Counted from the stretch's first letter, positions 7,154 through 15,712 are shown. The stretch is 15,719 nucleotides of DNA from UBA6182 sp964479585 (GCA_964479585.1 CAYZMP010000040.1:1-15719); one strand, 5' to 3'. Translations and numbers: made by a program. The notes: generated by a model not told the origin, from the sequence alone.

Positions 7154-8114
7154 TAATATACAAGCGATTTTAGAGGAAATTCATCAAGCAAAAACAATCA
7201 CCATTTTTAGACACATCAACCCTGATCATGATGCTTTAGGATCACAGTTTGGATTAGCAACGTACATTAAAAGCGTTTATCCAAACAAGCAAGTCATTGC
7301 TTGTGGTTTTCATAGTATTGTAAAAGGGATTGAGTATCCAAAGCCGATACCTACAAGTGAAGAGGTGATTGAAGATTCTTTAGCCATCGTACTTGATAGT
7401 GCTAATCAAGAACGAATTGATGATCAACGATTTGCATTGGCTAAAAAGATTATAAAAATCGATCATCATCCGTTGGTGGATGATTATGGGGATATTAAAT
7501 GGGTGGATACTACTAGTTCTTCTACTTGTGAAATGGTAGGAGAAATGTTGTTGTATGCACAAAAGCAACCATTGGATAAAGATGTCGCAACTTATTTATT
7601 GGCAGGTATGTTAAGTGATACTATTATGTTTTCGATTAAAAGTACAACCGCAAAAACATTAAGAATTGCTTCACAGCTAATGGAAAGCAGCGTCGATATT
7701 AATCAACTACATCAAAAGCTATACCACATTAGTTACAAAGACTTTTCCTTTATTTCCTTTGTCCGCAACAAAGCAAAATTAGTGCATGAAAACTTATTGG
7801 TTGCCTTTATTGATGTGGAAGACCTTGAAAAGTTTCAAATGCATCCTAACTTAGCCAAAGAATATGTGTATGCATTAGCGAATATTTTTGAAGTTGAAGT
7901 GTGGGCGATATTTATTCAAATAAAAGTAAACGGACATTATGCTTACAATGGAAGCTTACGATCAAAAAACACACCAATCAATCACATCGCCGTGCAATAC
8001 AATGGTGGTGGACATCCACTTGCGTGTGCAGTTAAACATGTGAGTAAGCAACAAGTGTATGAAATACTTGATAAAATTGATCAAGCCATTAAGGAGGATC
8101 AACATGAATATTGA
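7146..8114 (+). CDS. nrnA: DHH-DHHA1 phosphodiesterase, NrnA type (nanoRNase/pAp phosphatase)
   Basis: A 322-aa protein of the bifunctional oligoribonuclease/pAp phosphatase family. Members degrade 2-5 nt RNAs, dephosphorylate pAp, and in some species hydrolyse pApA from c-di-AMP. The DHH domain metal ligands are visible: HINPDHDAL (23-31; H23, D27, D29), VLDSAN (82-87, D84), IDHHP (105-109) and LSDT (157-160, D158). The DHHA1 substrate-binding domain contains GGGHPLA (287-293). There is no N-terminal membrane region or PAS/GGDEF, so it is not GdpP. The ATG at 7146 lies inside the end of ackA (8-bp overlap) with no clear ribosome binding site, so it probably depends on coupled translation. 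NrnA lies near dnaE in Bacillus too, as here with one gene between. The family call is firm; which substrate dominates is not readable. Confidence 0.9.
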   Translation: MTNNIQAILEEIHQAKTITIFRHINPDHDALGSQFGLATYIKSVYPNKQVIACGFHSIVKGIEYPKPIPTSEEVIEDSLAIVLDSANQERIDDQRFALAKKIIKIDHHPLVDDYGDIKWVDTTSSSTCEMVGEMLLYAQKQPLDKDVATYLLAGMLSDTIMFSIKSTTAKTLRIASQLMESSVDINQLHQKLYHISYKDFSFISFVRNKAKLVHENLLVAFIDVEDLEKFQMHPNLAKEYVYALANIFEVEVWAIFIQIKVNGHYAYNGSLRSKNTPINHIAVQYNGGGHPLACAVKHVSKQQVYEILDKIDQAIKEDQHEY

Positions 8115-9780
8115 TTTACAAAAGATTTTCGAACAATTGTTCAATCAAAAAAAACCAACTGTAGTGACTAAGAAAAAGCGAAAAATTGGTCATGTGTATG
8201 CTTTGATTATTACCTTAATCGTGTATGGTATTGTGGATTATATCGTTTTACCTGTTTATAACTTACGCAGTCCTGGTTTTATTATTTTGATTGCCATCAC
8301 GATTGCTTTTTGGGCAACACTAGATCAAGCATTAACTTTTTCTACAAACAAAATCGCAAAAAAGGCGTATGGAGTAAGTATTTTACTTGTAATCCTTACG
8401 TTTGTTTTAAGTTTACTATCTTCTGAGTTTTTAAATGCTGCTCGTTTTCGTGATCAAATTGTAATACGCGAGTTACGTTCTTTTTCCAATGATTTTCAAA
8501 CAGTGGATTTAAGTCGAGTTCCCGTTGTCGATAAGCAAACTGCCATTCAACTTGGTGAAAAACAAATTGGTACAGTCGCTGGCATTGGATCTCAGTTTTT
8601 TGTCCATAATGATTATTCACTTATTAGTATAGATGATTCAATGTATCGTTTATCTGCTCTAGATTATCGAGACATTATTAAATGGTTTAATAATCGCTCT
8701 GAAGGAATTAAGCAATTTGTTTCAGTGAATGTCACTAACCCTAATGATGTGTCACTCATTAGTTATCCTAATGGCATGCGTTACACACCAAATGCTTACT
8801 TTAATGAAAACTTAATGCGTAAGATTCGGTTTAATCATCGCACTGCGATTATTGGTGGATATTCATTAGAAGTCGACGATGATTTTAATCCATATTGGGT
8901 CGTTTCTGTTGTCGAACCTGAGATTGGTTGGTTTGGTGGTCCTTCCGCAAAAGGAGTCATCATCATGGATCCAAGTAGTGGTGAAAGTGATTACTACGAT
9001 CTTAAAGATGTACCACGATGGGTAGATCGAGTTCAACCATCAAATATTGCATGGAGTCAAATTGACAATTGGGGTTATTATGTTAATGGTTTCTTCAATA
9101 CGTTGTTTAGTCAAAAGGACATGCTTCAAACAACAGAAGGGTATAACTATGTATCCATTGATGGTCAAGTGTATGTTTATTCAGGAATGACTTCCGTTGG
9201 TGCAGATCGTTCGATTGTAGGGTTTGCTTTAATTAACTTGCGAACAAAAGAAGCAGTCTTTTATGAAGTAGGTGGAGCAGATGAATACTCAGCAATGAGT
9301 TCTGCACAAGGACAAGTACAACATTTAAATTATCAAGCAACCTTTCCAGTGCTACTTAATGTTGGTAATGTTCCAACGTATTTTATCTCTTTAAAAGACC
9401 AAGAAGGTTTAGTTAAAATGTATTCTTTTGTGGCAGTTAGCAATTATGATGCGGTTGGTGTTGGAGAAAACATTCAATTAGCTTTAACTGACTATAGCAA
9501 TCGTTTAAGTGAGTTTGATGTTATTATTGATGAACCTTCGCTAATGGATCAAGTTGTTGGAACTGTTGCAGGAGTATACAGTGTTATCTCAGAAGGGGAT
9601 ACGGTGCTATACATTACCCTTAATGAAGATCCAAGACTATTTAAAGTTGTTGTAAAAGATCACATTGAAGCTATTTTTGCGACCATTGATGATCAAGTAG
9701 AAATTACATATTATGAAAGTGACCAAATGATTGTAGAAGCAATAGGTTTTGATCATTTAGGTGTTAATTACAACCCATAA
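8104..9780 (+). CDS. Unrecognised three-TM membrane protein with large probable extracytoplasmic domain
   Basis: A 558-aa protein whose family I do not recognise. A short cytoplasmic, Lys-rich N-terminus (KKKRK at 23-27) is followed by TM helices at about 31-50, 57-76 and 90-108. By the positive-inside rule (K83, K86, K87 inside) residues 110-558 face outward. That part is rich in beta-forming residues and has three visible sections: a first (about 110-250); a conserved-looking core with PYWVVSVVEPEIGWFGGPSA (263-282) and PRWVDRVQP (304-312); and a C-terminal piece (about 485-545, GTVAGVYSVISEGDTVLYIT) that resembles a small OB-like beta barrel. There is no signal peptidase site, catalytic motif or sorting signal. 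The start at 8104 is six bases after a perfect AAGGAGG (8091-8097); the open frame back to 8059 is overlap with nrnA. It overlaps nrnA by 11 bp and dnaE follows after 19 bp, so it is a stable member of the operon. A cell-envelope role is inference. Confidence 0.85.
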   Translation: MNIDLQKIFEQLFNQKKPTVVTKKKRKIGHVYALIITLIVYGIVDYIVLPVYNLRSPGFIILIAITIAFWATLDQALTFSTNKIAKKAYGVSILLVILTFVLSLLSSEFLNAARFRDQIVIRELRSFSNDFQTVDLSRVPVVDKQTAIQLGEKQIGTVAGIGSQFFVHNDYSLISIDDSMYRLSALDYRDIIKWFNNRSEGIKQFVSVNVTNPNDVSLISYPNGMRYTPNAYFNENLMRKIRFNHRTAIIGGYSLEVDDDFNPYWVVSVVEPEIGWFGGPSAKGVIIMDPSSGESDYYDLKDVPRWVDRVQPSNIAWSQIDNWGYYVNGFFNTLFSQKDMLQTTEGYNYVSIDGQVYVYSGMTSVGADRSIVGFALINLRTKEAVFYEVGGADEYSAMSSAQGQVQHLNYQATFPVLLNVGNVPTYFISLKDQEGLVKMYSFVAVSNYDAVGVGENIQLALTDYSNRLSEFDVIIDEPSLMDQVVGTVAGVYSVISEGDTVLYITLNEDPRLFKVVVKDHIEAIFATIDDQVEITYYESDQMIVEAIGFDHLGVNYNP

Positions 9781-9799
9781 ACATACAAAGGAAGATATT

Positions 9800-12700
9800 A
9801 TGGCCGTTCATTTAATGACTCACAGTGTGTATTCCTTATTATCGTCGGTGTTACCTGTTGAAAAGCTCGTCGTAAGTGCAAAAGAAAAGGGATTTACTTC
9901 CATTGCCTTAACCGATGACAAATCAATGTTTGGCGTGATGCCTTTTATTGTAGCGTGCAAAAAGCATCACATTAAACCGATTATTGGAGTTACATTAGAG
10001 TGTCAAATAACAGATCATAACCTTCCTTTTATTATGCTTTCCCATACCTTAGTAGGGTATAAAAATTTATGTGCCTTAACTAGTAAAATCAATAGCGATG
10101 AGTTTACATTAAACATAGAAGATGTTGTTAATCACCAGCAAGATACTACGATCATACTTTTAAGTGAAGGTGGTCTTTTTGAACAAGCAATGATTGACTA
10201 TGATAAACACGAAATTGAAAAGATTATCGCTATGCTTAATGAGTATCTCGATAGTTATGTGGTTGGTTTATCCCTTAATGAAGCATCGTATTGGAAAGAA
10301 AAAAATAGTTTCTTAAAAGAAATACTTAAAAACAATGATATTAAAACAGTTGCACTTTCAAAGGTACTGTATGATAAAGAAGAAGATGCGCAAGTTTTGT
10401 TGACGCTACAAGCGATTAAAAAGCAAAAAAGTGTCGCAGATCCTTCATTAATTCAACAAAATCATCGTCATATGATAAGTGCACAACAAATGAGTGAACT
10501 GTATGATCATGATGATGTAACAATGACCGATGAAATTGCAAATCAAGTTAGTGAATATTCACTAAAAGATTTAACAACATTACCAACATACAAAAACAAT
10601 CAACAAACCGACAATAAAACTTACCTAAAACAATTAGCACAAGTAGGGTTTAATAAACGATATCAACATGTTTCACATAAAGAGAATCATCAAAAACGTT
10701 TAGAATTTGAGTTGGATGTTATTTGTAACATGGCATATGAAGATTATTTTCTCATTGTTTTTGATATTATTCGCTTTGCAAAGAACCAAAACATCGCTGT
10801 TGGTCCAGGACGTGGTTCTGCAGCTGGGTCTATGGTGGCGTATTGCTTAGGTATTACTCATGTTGATCCTATGGTTTATGGATTGTTGTTTGAGCGATTT
10901 TTAAATGTTGATCGTCTTTCTATGCCTGATATTGATATTGATTTTTCTGATCAACGTCGAGATGAAATTATTGATTATGTTGTTAATAAATATGGTAAAA
11001 ACCATGTCGCTCACATTGTTACATTTGGAACATTGAAAGCAAAAATGAGCTTACGTGATGTGGGTAAAGTTTTTGATGTCAATTTAAAAACAATGGATCG
11101 ATTAATTAAAACAATTCCTGCTAGCCTTAACATTACACTTGCTCAAGCATTTGAGCAATCCAGTGCTTTTAGAAAGTTAATTAGTGAAAACAAAACATTG
11201 CAAGAAGTATTTAGTATGGCACAAGCCATTGAAAACTTCCCAAGGCATGTATCTACTCATGCTGCAGGTGTTGTCTTATCAAGTGTACCTCTAGATCAAG
11301 TAGTGCCTCTTATTCAAGTGGAAGAATCAATTTTATCAACACAATATTCCATGGAGTACTTGGAGAATTTAGGGCTTATTAAAATGGATTTTTTAGGACT
11401 AAGAAACTTATCCATCATTGATGAAGTTGTATCAACGATTGATGATGAGATTGATGTGTTAAAACTACCACTTGATGATAAAAAAACATTCTCTCTAATT
11501 CAACAAGGTGATACAGTTGGTATCTTTCAATTAGAATCAGAAGGAATGAAACGATTACTAGTGCAAATGAAATGCGATAGTTTTGATGATATTGTCGCCA
11601 CCATTGCCCTTTATCGTCCTGGGCCTATGGAAAACATTCCACTGTATTTACAAGCTAAACATAACAACCATCAGTCCTTTGATGTTCATCCACTGTTATT
11701 GCCAATTGTAAAAGATACCTATGGCATACTTATTTATCAAGAGCAAATATTACAAGCAGTAAAAAGCATTGCAAATTTCTCCTTAGCAAAAGCAGACATG
11801 CTAAGAAAAGCCATTAGCAAAAAAAATCAAGCGCAACTAACAAGTTTAAAACGTGATTTTATTGAAGGTGCTAAGCAAAACAAAATTGATACACAAGAAG
11901 CTGAAGTGTTGTTTGATATGATTAATAAATTTGCTAATTATGGCTTTAATAAATCTCATGCAGTTGCGTATGCACTTATTTCTTATCAAATGGCTTATTT
12001 AAAAGCCAACTATCCACTATCTTTTTATTGTGCGCTATTAAATGGAGTGTTGCAATCAGAAACAAAAACCATTGAATATTTAATGGAAGCAAAGCGTAAA
12101 AATATTATGATTCATTCACTATCCATTGAGACAAGCGGATTAAAATATCGATTACACAACAATGGTATCTTACTACCTTTAACGATCATTAAAGGTATTG
12201 GTAGTAGTGTTGTGACCTCCCTAGTCAATGAACGTCATAAAAATGGACCTTTTGTGGATTTCTTTGATTTTGTGGCACGCTTAAGCATGTATAGAGTCAC
12301 AAGCAAAAACATTGAGTCACTTATATATGCTGGTGCTTGTGATCAGTTTAATTTAAAACGATTGGATATGATTGCGACATTGGATGATGCGTTAAATTAT
12401 GCTAATTTAGTTAAAATTGAAAACAACGATCATGTGCAAATTGATTTAAACTTAGTGAGTAAACCAATAATGATCCATGTAAAAGATCAACCAAGTTACC
12501 TATTAGAAAAGGAAAGGGAAGTGCTAGGGTTTTACTTAAGTGAGCATCCTTTAATTTCCATACGACAAAAAATAAATGCACCTCTAACCTTATTAGCGAA
12601 CATAAAAGGTCAACAAGCTCATCAAAGTTGTGTTATGATAGATAAAATTAAAGCAGTTAAAACTAAAAAAGGGGAATGGATGGCTTTTATACTCTTAAGT

Positions 12701-12868
12701 GATGAAAGCAATACGATGGATGGCATTTTATGGCCAAACTTGTATAATAAGGTTAAAGAAACCATCAACAAAGGTGACATTGTCTTAGTAAAAGGACATG
12801 TCGATCAAAAACAAACCTTTATAGTTTCAAGCATTACCCCATTAACCCATCTGGAGGTTACACCATGA
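9800..12868 (+). CDS. dnaE: DNA polymerase III alpha subunit DnaE with degenerate PHP domain
   Basis: A 1022-aa C-family replicative polymerase. It has an N-terminal PHP-like domain (about 1-270), a palm with GPGRGSAAGS (335-344), the catalytic aspartates in PDIDIDF (376-382, D379 and D381) and KMDFLGL (528-534, D530). The fingers contain IALYRPGPM (602-610) and FNKSHAVAYALISYQMAY (716-733). A helix-hairpin-helix region follows at about 790-850 (IKGIGSSVVTSL), and a C-terminal OB domain (about 940-1018, GDIVLVKGHV). It is shorter than E. coli or Bacillus DnaE (over 1100 aa). The PHP metal motifs are altered: HLMTHS instead of HLHxHS, and TDDK instead of TDHG, so proofreading by this domain is unlikely. 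The start at 9800 follows AAAGGAAG (9787-9794); the 13 extra codons upstream lack such a site. Low-GC Gram-positives normally also carry PolC, which is not in this window. It ends in an ATGA overlap with the response regulator. Confidence 0.95.
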   Translation: MAVHLMTHSVYSLLSSVLPVEKLVVSAKEKGFTSIALTDDKSMFGVMPFIVACKKHHIKPIIGVTLECQITDHNLPFIMLSHTLVGYKNLCALTSKINSDEFTLNIEDVVNHQQDTTIILLSEGGLFEQAMIDYDKHEIEKIIAMLNEYLDSYVVGLSLNEASYWKEKNSFLKEILKNNDIKTVALSKVLYDKEEDAQVLLTLQAIKKQKSVADPSLIQQNHRHMISAQQMSELYDHDDVTMTDEIANQVSEYSLKDLTTLPTYKNNQQTDNKTYLKQLAQVGFNKRYQHVSHKENHQKRLEFELDVICNMAYEDYFLIVFDIIRFAKNQNIAVGPGRGSAAGSMVAYCLGITHVDPMVYGLLFERFLNVDRLSMPDIDIDFSDQRRDEIIDYVVNKYGKNHVAHIVTFGTLKAKMSLRDVGKVFDVNLKTMDRLIKTIPASLNITLAQAFEQSSAFRKLISENKTLQEVFSMAQAIENFPRHVSTHAAGVVLSSVPLDQVVPLIQVEESILSTQYSMEYLENLGLIKMDFLGLRNLSIIDEVVSTIDDEIDVLKLPLDDKKTFSLIQQGDTVGIFQLESEGMKRLLVQMKCDSFDDIVATIALYRPGPMENIPLYLQAKHNNHQSFDVHPLLLPIVKDTYGILIYQEQILQAVKSIANFSLAKADMLRKAISKKNQAQLTSLKRDFIEGAKQNKIDTQEAEVLFDMINKFANYGFNKSHAVAYALISYQMAYLKANYPLSFYCALLNGVLQSETKTIEYLMEAKRKNIMIHSLSIETSGLKYRLHNNGILLPLTIIKGIGSSVVTSLVNERHKNGPFVDFFDFVARLSMYRVTSKNIESLIYAGACDQFNLKRLDMIATLDDALNYANLVKIENNDHVQIDLNLVSKPIMIHVKDQPSYLLEKEREVLGFYLSEHPLISIRQKINAPLTLLANIKGQQAHQSCVMIDKIKAVKTKKGEWMAFILLSDESNTMDGILWPNLYNKVKETINKGDIVLVKGHVDQKQTFIVSSITPLTHLEVTP

Positions 12869-13533
12869 GTCGCTTATTAATCGTAGATGATGAAGTTAAC
12901 ATTCGTGAAGTAATAAAAGAATATGCCATGGCACATGATTATCAAGTGTATACAGCTAATGATGGTTTACAAGCCATTGAACTTGTAAAAAACCATGATA
13001 TTGATCTTGTTATATTGGATATCATGATGCCTAACTTAGATGGTTTTAGTGCGATTAAGCAAATAAAAGCCATCAAAGATATTCCCGTAATTATGCTTTC
13101 TGCCCGTTTTGAAGAACATGATAAGTTATTAGGTTTTGAACTGGGCATTGATGATTATATTGTAAAACCATTTTCCTTAAAAGAGTTAATGGCACGGATT
13201 AAAACAGTACTTAATCGTCGTAACATTAAATCGAACCGTCAAGAAGTATTTGATAAGATGGTTGTTGATTATGATGCTAAAACAGTGACGATTGACTTTG
13301 AACGAATTAATCTAACACCTAAAGAATATGAATTGTTGGTATTTTTAATCGATCATAAAAATCAAGCACTTTCCCGTGATGTATTATTAAATAAAGTATG
13401 GAATTACAATTATTATGGAGATGATCGCACGGTGGATACACACATTAAAATGTTACGTAAAAACTTAAAAGATCATCGTCACTTTATTGTAACAGTAAGA
13501 GGTACAGGCTATAAATTTGAGACAGAGCATTAA
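12865..13533 (+). CDS. OmpR/PhoB-family response regulator
   Basis: A 222-aa two-component transcription factor. The receiver domain (1-118) has the acidic pair D8/D9, phospho-acceptor D52 in LDIMMP, switch residue S79 and K101 in KPF. The C-terminal winged helix (about 128-220) has LTPKEYELLVFL (150-161), the recognition helix region RTVDTHIKMLRKNL (188-201) and wing TVRGTGYKFE (210-219). All functional residues are intact. The ATG sits in an ATGA overlap with the dnaE stop, seven bases after TGGAGG (12852-12857). The partner kinase follows with a 17-bp overlap. The regulon cannot be read. Because it shares a transcript with dnaE and smc, it probably does not control the operon in a simple on/off way. 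Confidence 0.94.
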   Translation: MSRLLIVDDEVNIREVIKEYAMAHDYQVYTANDGLQAIELVKNHDIDLVILDIMMPNLDGFSAIKQIKAIKDIPVIMLSARFEEHDKLLGFELGIDDYIVKPFSLKELMARIKTVLNRRNIKSNRQEVFDKMVVDYDAKTVTIDFERINLTPKEYELLVFLIDHKNQALSRDVLLNKVWNYNYYGDDRTVDTHIKMLRKNLKDHRHFIVTVRGTGYKFETEH

Positions 13534-14974
13534 AGGCATACGCTTTAAAACATGGAACTATATGATGCTTTTTGCCATAGCAATTTTAGTATTGTTATGG
13601 GTTTTTCAAGTTGTCTTTTTAAAACCTTTTTATCGTAACACGAAAATTAGTGATGTTCGTATCGTTGCTAGTGTTATTGAAAGTGGACTGCGCAATGATC
13701 AATTATCCGATAACATCATCCAAGTGGCTATTGATAATAATGTGTGTGCATCAGTGTACAACGCAGCTGGTCAACAAGTGTATTTCGTGGACACATTAGG
13801 TGTTAATTGTTATATTGCACGATCAAACCATCAAGATAACCCTCAGTTTATGGATGAGTATATTGAACAAGCTAAAGTAGTTAGTGGAACGGACTTTTTC
13901 TTTTACATGGATTCTTTTACAACTGAACGAGAAATGATGTTTTATGGAAAAGAAGTTACAGCAGATTTTACGGCTTATTATGTTTTTGTCAATGCCCCAA
14001 TCGAACCACTTGATTCCACAATTTCAATCTTGCAAGATCAGTTTATATATGTAAGTTTTGCGGTTTTTGTGTTAAGTAGTTTTGTGGCATTGTATATTGC
14101 ATCACGATTATCTAAACCACTACATTCGATGGTTGCTAGTGCAAAACGCTTAGCTTCTGGGGATGTTAAGGTTGAGTTTGAACAACCAGGCTATAAAGAG
14201 TTTGATGAACTAGCTACAACACTTAACTTTGCGACCCAAGAAATTGCAAAAATGGATGAGCTTAGAAAAGATTTAATTGCCAATGTATCTCATGATATTA
14301 AAACACCTCTAACAACAATCAAAGCGTATGCGGAAATGATCAAAGAGATTTCAGGCAAATCAGAAAAGAAACGTAATGAGCATTTAGACATTATCTTATC
14401 GGAAGCCAATCATCTTGATGTCTTAGTAAGCGATATGCTTAAGTTAAGCCAATATGATCATCCTGCACTTTTAATTGAACCAACAATGGTTCATTTAAAA
14501 ACCATGATTGACAATATTGTAAGTGTCTTTAAAGGGACAGCATCCAGTTTAAATGTAACAATTAAAAGTGATGTGGATGAAGCGATGATGGTGTATTGTG
14601 ATGAAGTGAAAATGGGACAAGTGTTCTTTAATTATATTAACAATGCTTTAAGTCATGTCGGACAAGATAAAACAGTGTACATTAGTGCAACTCATAAAAA
14701 AGATGCTATCCGAATAGAAGTAAAAGATCATGGTAGTGGTATAAAAGAAAGTGATGTTCCATACATTTGGGATCGTTATTATAAAATTGATAAAAACTTT
14801 ACTCGAAACGATACTGGTTCAGGTCTTGGATTAGCCATTGTAAAATCTATTTGCTTGGCTCATGATGTACATTTTGGCGTTGTAAGCAAAGAAAAAGAGT
14901 ATACAATATTTTTTGTAGAATTACCGATTGAACCAGAAAGTGGGGAGGATGACTATGCAAGCAACCTTGATTAA
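13517..14974 (+). CDS. Sensor histidine kinase, HAMP-HisKA-HATPase, partner of the upstream regulator
   Basis: A 485-aa membrane kinase. TM1 is at about 14-35 and an extracytoplasmic sensor domain at about 36-175 contains two cysteines (C77, C98). TM2 is about 177-197, HAMP about 195-250, and the DHp domain has ANVSHDIKTPLT (255-266, H259 phosphorylated). The ATPase domain has the N box NYINNALSH (372-380), G1 DHGSGI (404-409) and G2 GSGLGLA (434-440). All catalytic residues are present. The start is probably the TTG at 13517: the residues it adds (SIKGIRFKTWNY) look like the cytoplasmic lead-in common in this kinase type. The first ATG (13562) would begin at the edge of TM1. The nearest ribosome binding site, AGAGGT (13498-13503), is rather distant, so the exact start is uncertain. 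It overlaps the regulator by 17 bp and the DUF554 gene by 20 bp. The ligand is unknown. Confidence 0.92.
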   Translation: MRQSIKGIRFKTWNYMMLFAIAILVLLWVFQVVFLKPFYRNTKISDVRIVASVIESGLRNDQLSDNIIQVAIDNNVCASVYNAAGQQVYFVDTLGVNCYIARSNHQDNPQFMDEYIEQAKVVSGTDFFFYMDSFTTEREMMFYGKEVTADFTAYYVFVNAPIEPLDSTISILQDQFIYVSFAVFVLSSFVALYIASRLSKPLHSMVASAKRLASGDVKVEFEQPGYKEFDELATTLNFATQEIAKMDELRKDLIANVSHDIKTPLTTIKAYAEMIKEISGKSEKKRNEHLDIILSEANHLDVLVSDMLKLSQYDHPALLIEPTMVHLKTMIDNIVSVFKGTASSLNVTIKSDVDEAMMVYCDEVKMGQVFFNYINNALSHVGQDKTVYISATHKKDAIRIEVKDHGSGIKESDVPYIWDRYYKIDKNFTRNDTGSGLGLAIVKSICLAHDVHFGVVSKEKEYTIFFVELPIEPESGEDDYASNLD

Positions 14975-15638
14975 TGTACTAGCTATTATGGTTGGCTCGA
15001 TCTTAGGATTGCTTTTTAAAAAGAAAATTCCACAACACTTATCCACAACACTCTTATCCGTAGTGTCATTAGTTGTCCTTGTTATTGGTATTAGTGGCGC
15101 AATGGAAAGTGAGCATGTTATTTTTATGATCGTGTCTTTAGCAATAGGAACACTATTAGGGGAAAGCTTAGCTTTAGAAGATCGCTTAGAAAAACTTGCA
15201 AAAAAAGTAGAGGATCGTTTTTCAAAGGATGAAAGTGAACAAGGATGGTTTGTTAAAGGGTTTATTAGTGCAACATTATTGTTTGGTATTGGTGCAATGG
15301 CTATTGTAGGATCTTTTGAGGCTGGTCTTCATCAAAATTTTGAAATCTTGTATACAAAATCGATGCTTGATTTTATTGCGGCAGCTCTTTTAAGTGCATC
15401 ACTTGGAGTTGGTGTCTTTTTCTCAGCCTTTTCAATTTTGCTTTATCAAGGTACACTCACACTTTTAGCATCATCATTAAGTTCAATACTTACAAATCAA
15501 GCGATTGCTCTTATGAGTGCGACAGGCTCTATACTTATTATGGCATTAGGTTTAAACATGCTCAATGTGACAAAGCTAAAAGTAACAAATATGATTTTAT
15601 CGTTACTTGTAGCGATTATTATTGGAATGTTTTTATAA
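14955..15638 (+). CDS. DUF554 (YdfK-like) polytopic membrane protein
   Basis: A 227-aa integral membrane protein of the DUF554 family, whose function is not established although a transport role is often assumed. About seven or eight hydrophobic helices are visible, near 3-21, 32-48, 53-70, 100-120, 140-160, 184-203 and 209-226. A charged cytoplasmic helix (ALEDRLEKLAKKVEDRFSKDE, about 73-93) lies between the third and fourth. Family hallmarks are INVLAIMVGSILG (6-18), GTLLGE (65-70), GIGAMAIVGS (111-120) and the KSMLDFI stretch (135-141). The length is normal. The start is the ATG at 14955, six bases after GGGGAGG (14942-14948); the ATG at 14949 touches the ribosome binding site and is less likely. 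It overlaps the kinase gene by 20 bp, so it is translated from the same message and is the last gene of the unit. Confidence 0.88.
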   Translation: MQATLINVLAIMVGSILGLLFKKKIPQHLSTTLLSVVSLVVLVIGISGAMESEHVIFMIVSLAIGTLLGESLALEDRLEKLAKKVEDRFSKDESEQGWFVKGFISATLLFGIGAMAIVGSFEAGLHQNFEILYTKSMLDFIAAALLSASLGVGVFFSAFSILLYQGTLTLLASSLSSILTNQAIALMSATGSILIMALGLNMLNVTKLKVTNMILSLLVAIIIGMFL

Positions 15639-15650
15639 AAACTATTTGTT

Positions 15651-15678
15651 TTGCGATGACTTAAAGGTAGTATAAAAT
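15651..15678 (+). promoter_or_regulatory. Probable promoter for a gene beyond the right edge
   Basis: TTGCGA (15651-15656) and TAAAAT (15673-15678) are 16 bases apart, within an AT-rich gap after the DUF554 stop. Transcription would begin near 15685 and run off the window. I see no strong terminator between 15638 and this promoter. Confidence 0.45.
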
Positions 15679-15704
15679 ATTTTGTGTAAACGTTCTGAAT
15701 AGAA

Positions 15705-15712
15705 AAAGGAAG
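15705..15712 (+). promoter_or_regulatory. Ribosome binding site of the next, off-window gene
   Basis: AAAGGAAG lies seven bases before the window ends, with no start codon yet. Placed about 20-30 bases after the predicted transcription start, it suggests a + strand gene beginning just past 15719. Confidence 0.45.

Larger units (their letters stand above)
1742..15638 (+). other. Predicted ten-gene operon smc-ftsY-ylxM-ackA-nrnA-(membrane protein)-dnaE-RR-HK-DUF554
   Basis: All ten genes point the same way. Junctions in order are: overlap 14, overlap 29, gap 10, overlap 8, overlap 11, gap 19, overlap 4, overlap 17 and overlap 20 bp. No gap is long enough for a hairpin terminator plus a promoter, and I saw no hairpin with a T-run inside. 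Internal promoters within coding sequence cannot be excluded by eye. The unit is about 13.9 kb. Confidence 0.7.

Noticed and set aside
7962..8144. Minus-strand open frames throughout, for example within nrnA, smc and dnaE
   Set aside because: They all lie antisense inside well-supported genes, lack ribosome binding sites and have no family resemblance.
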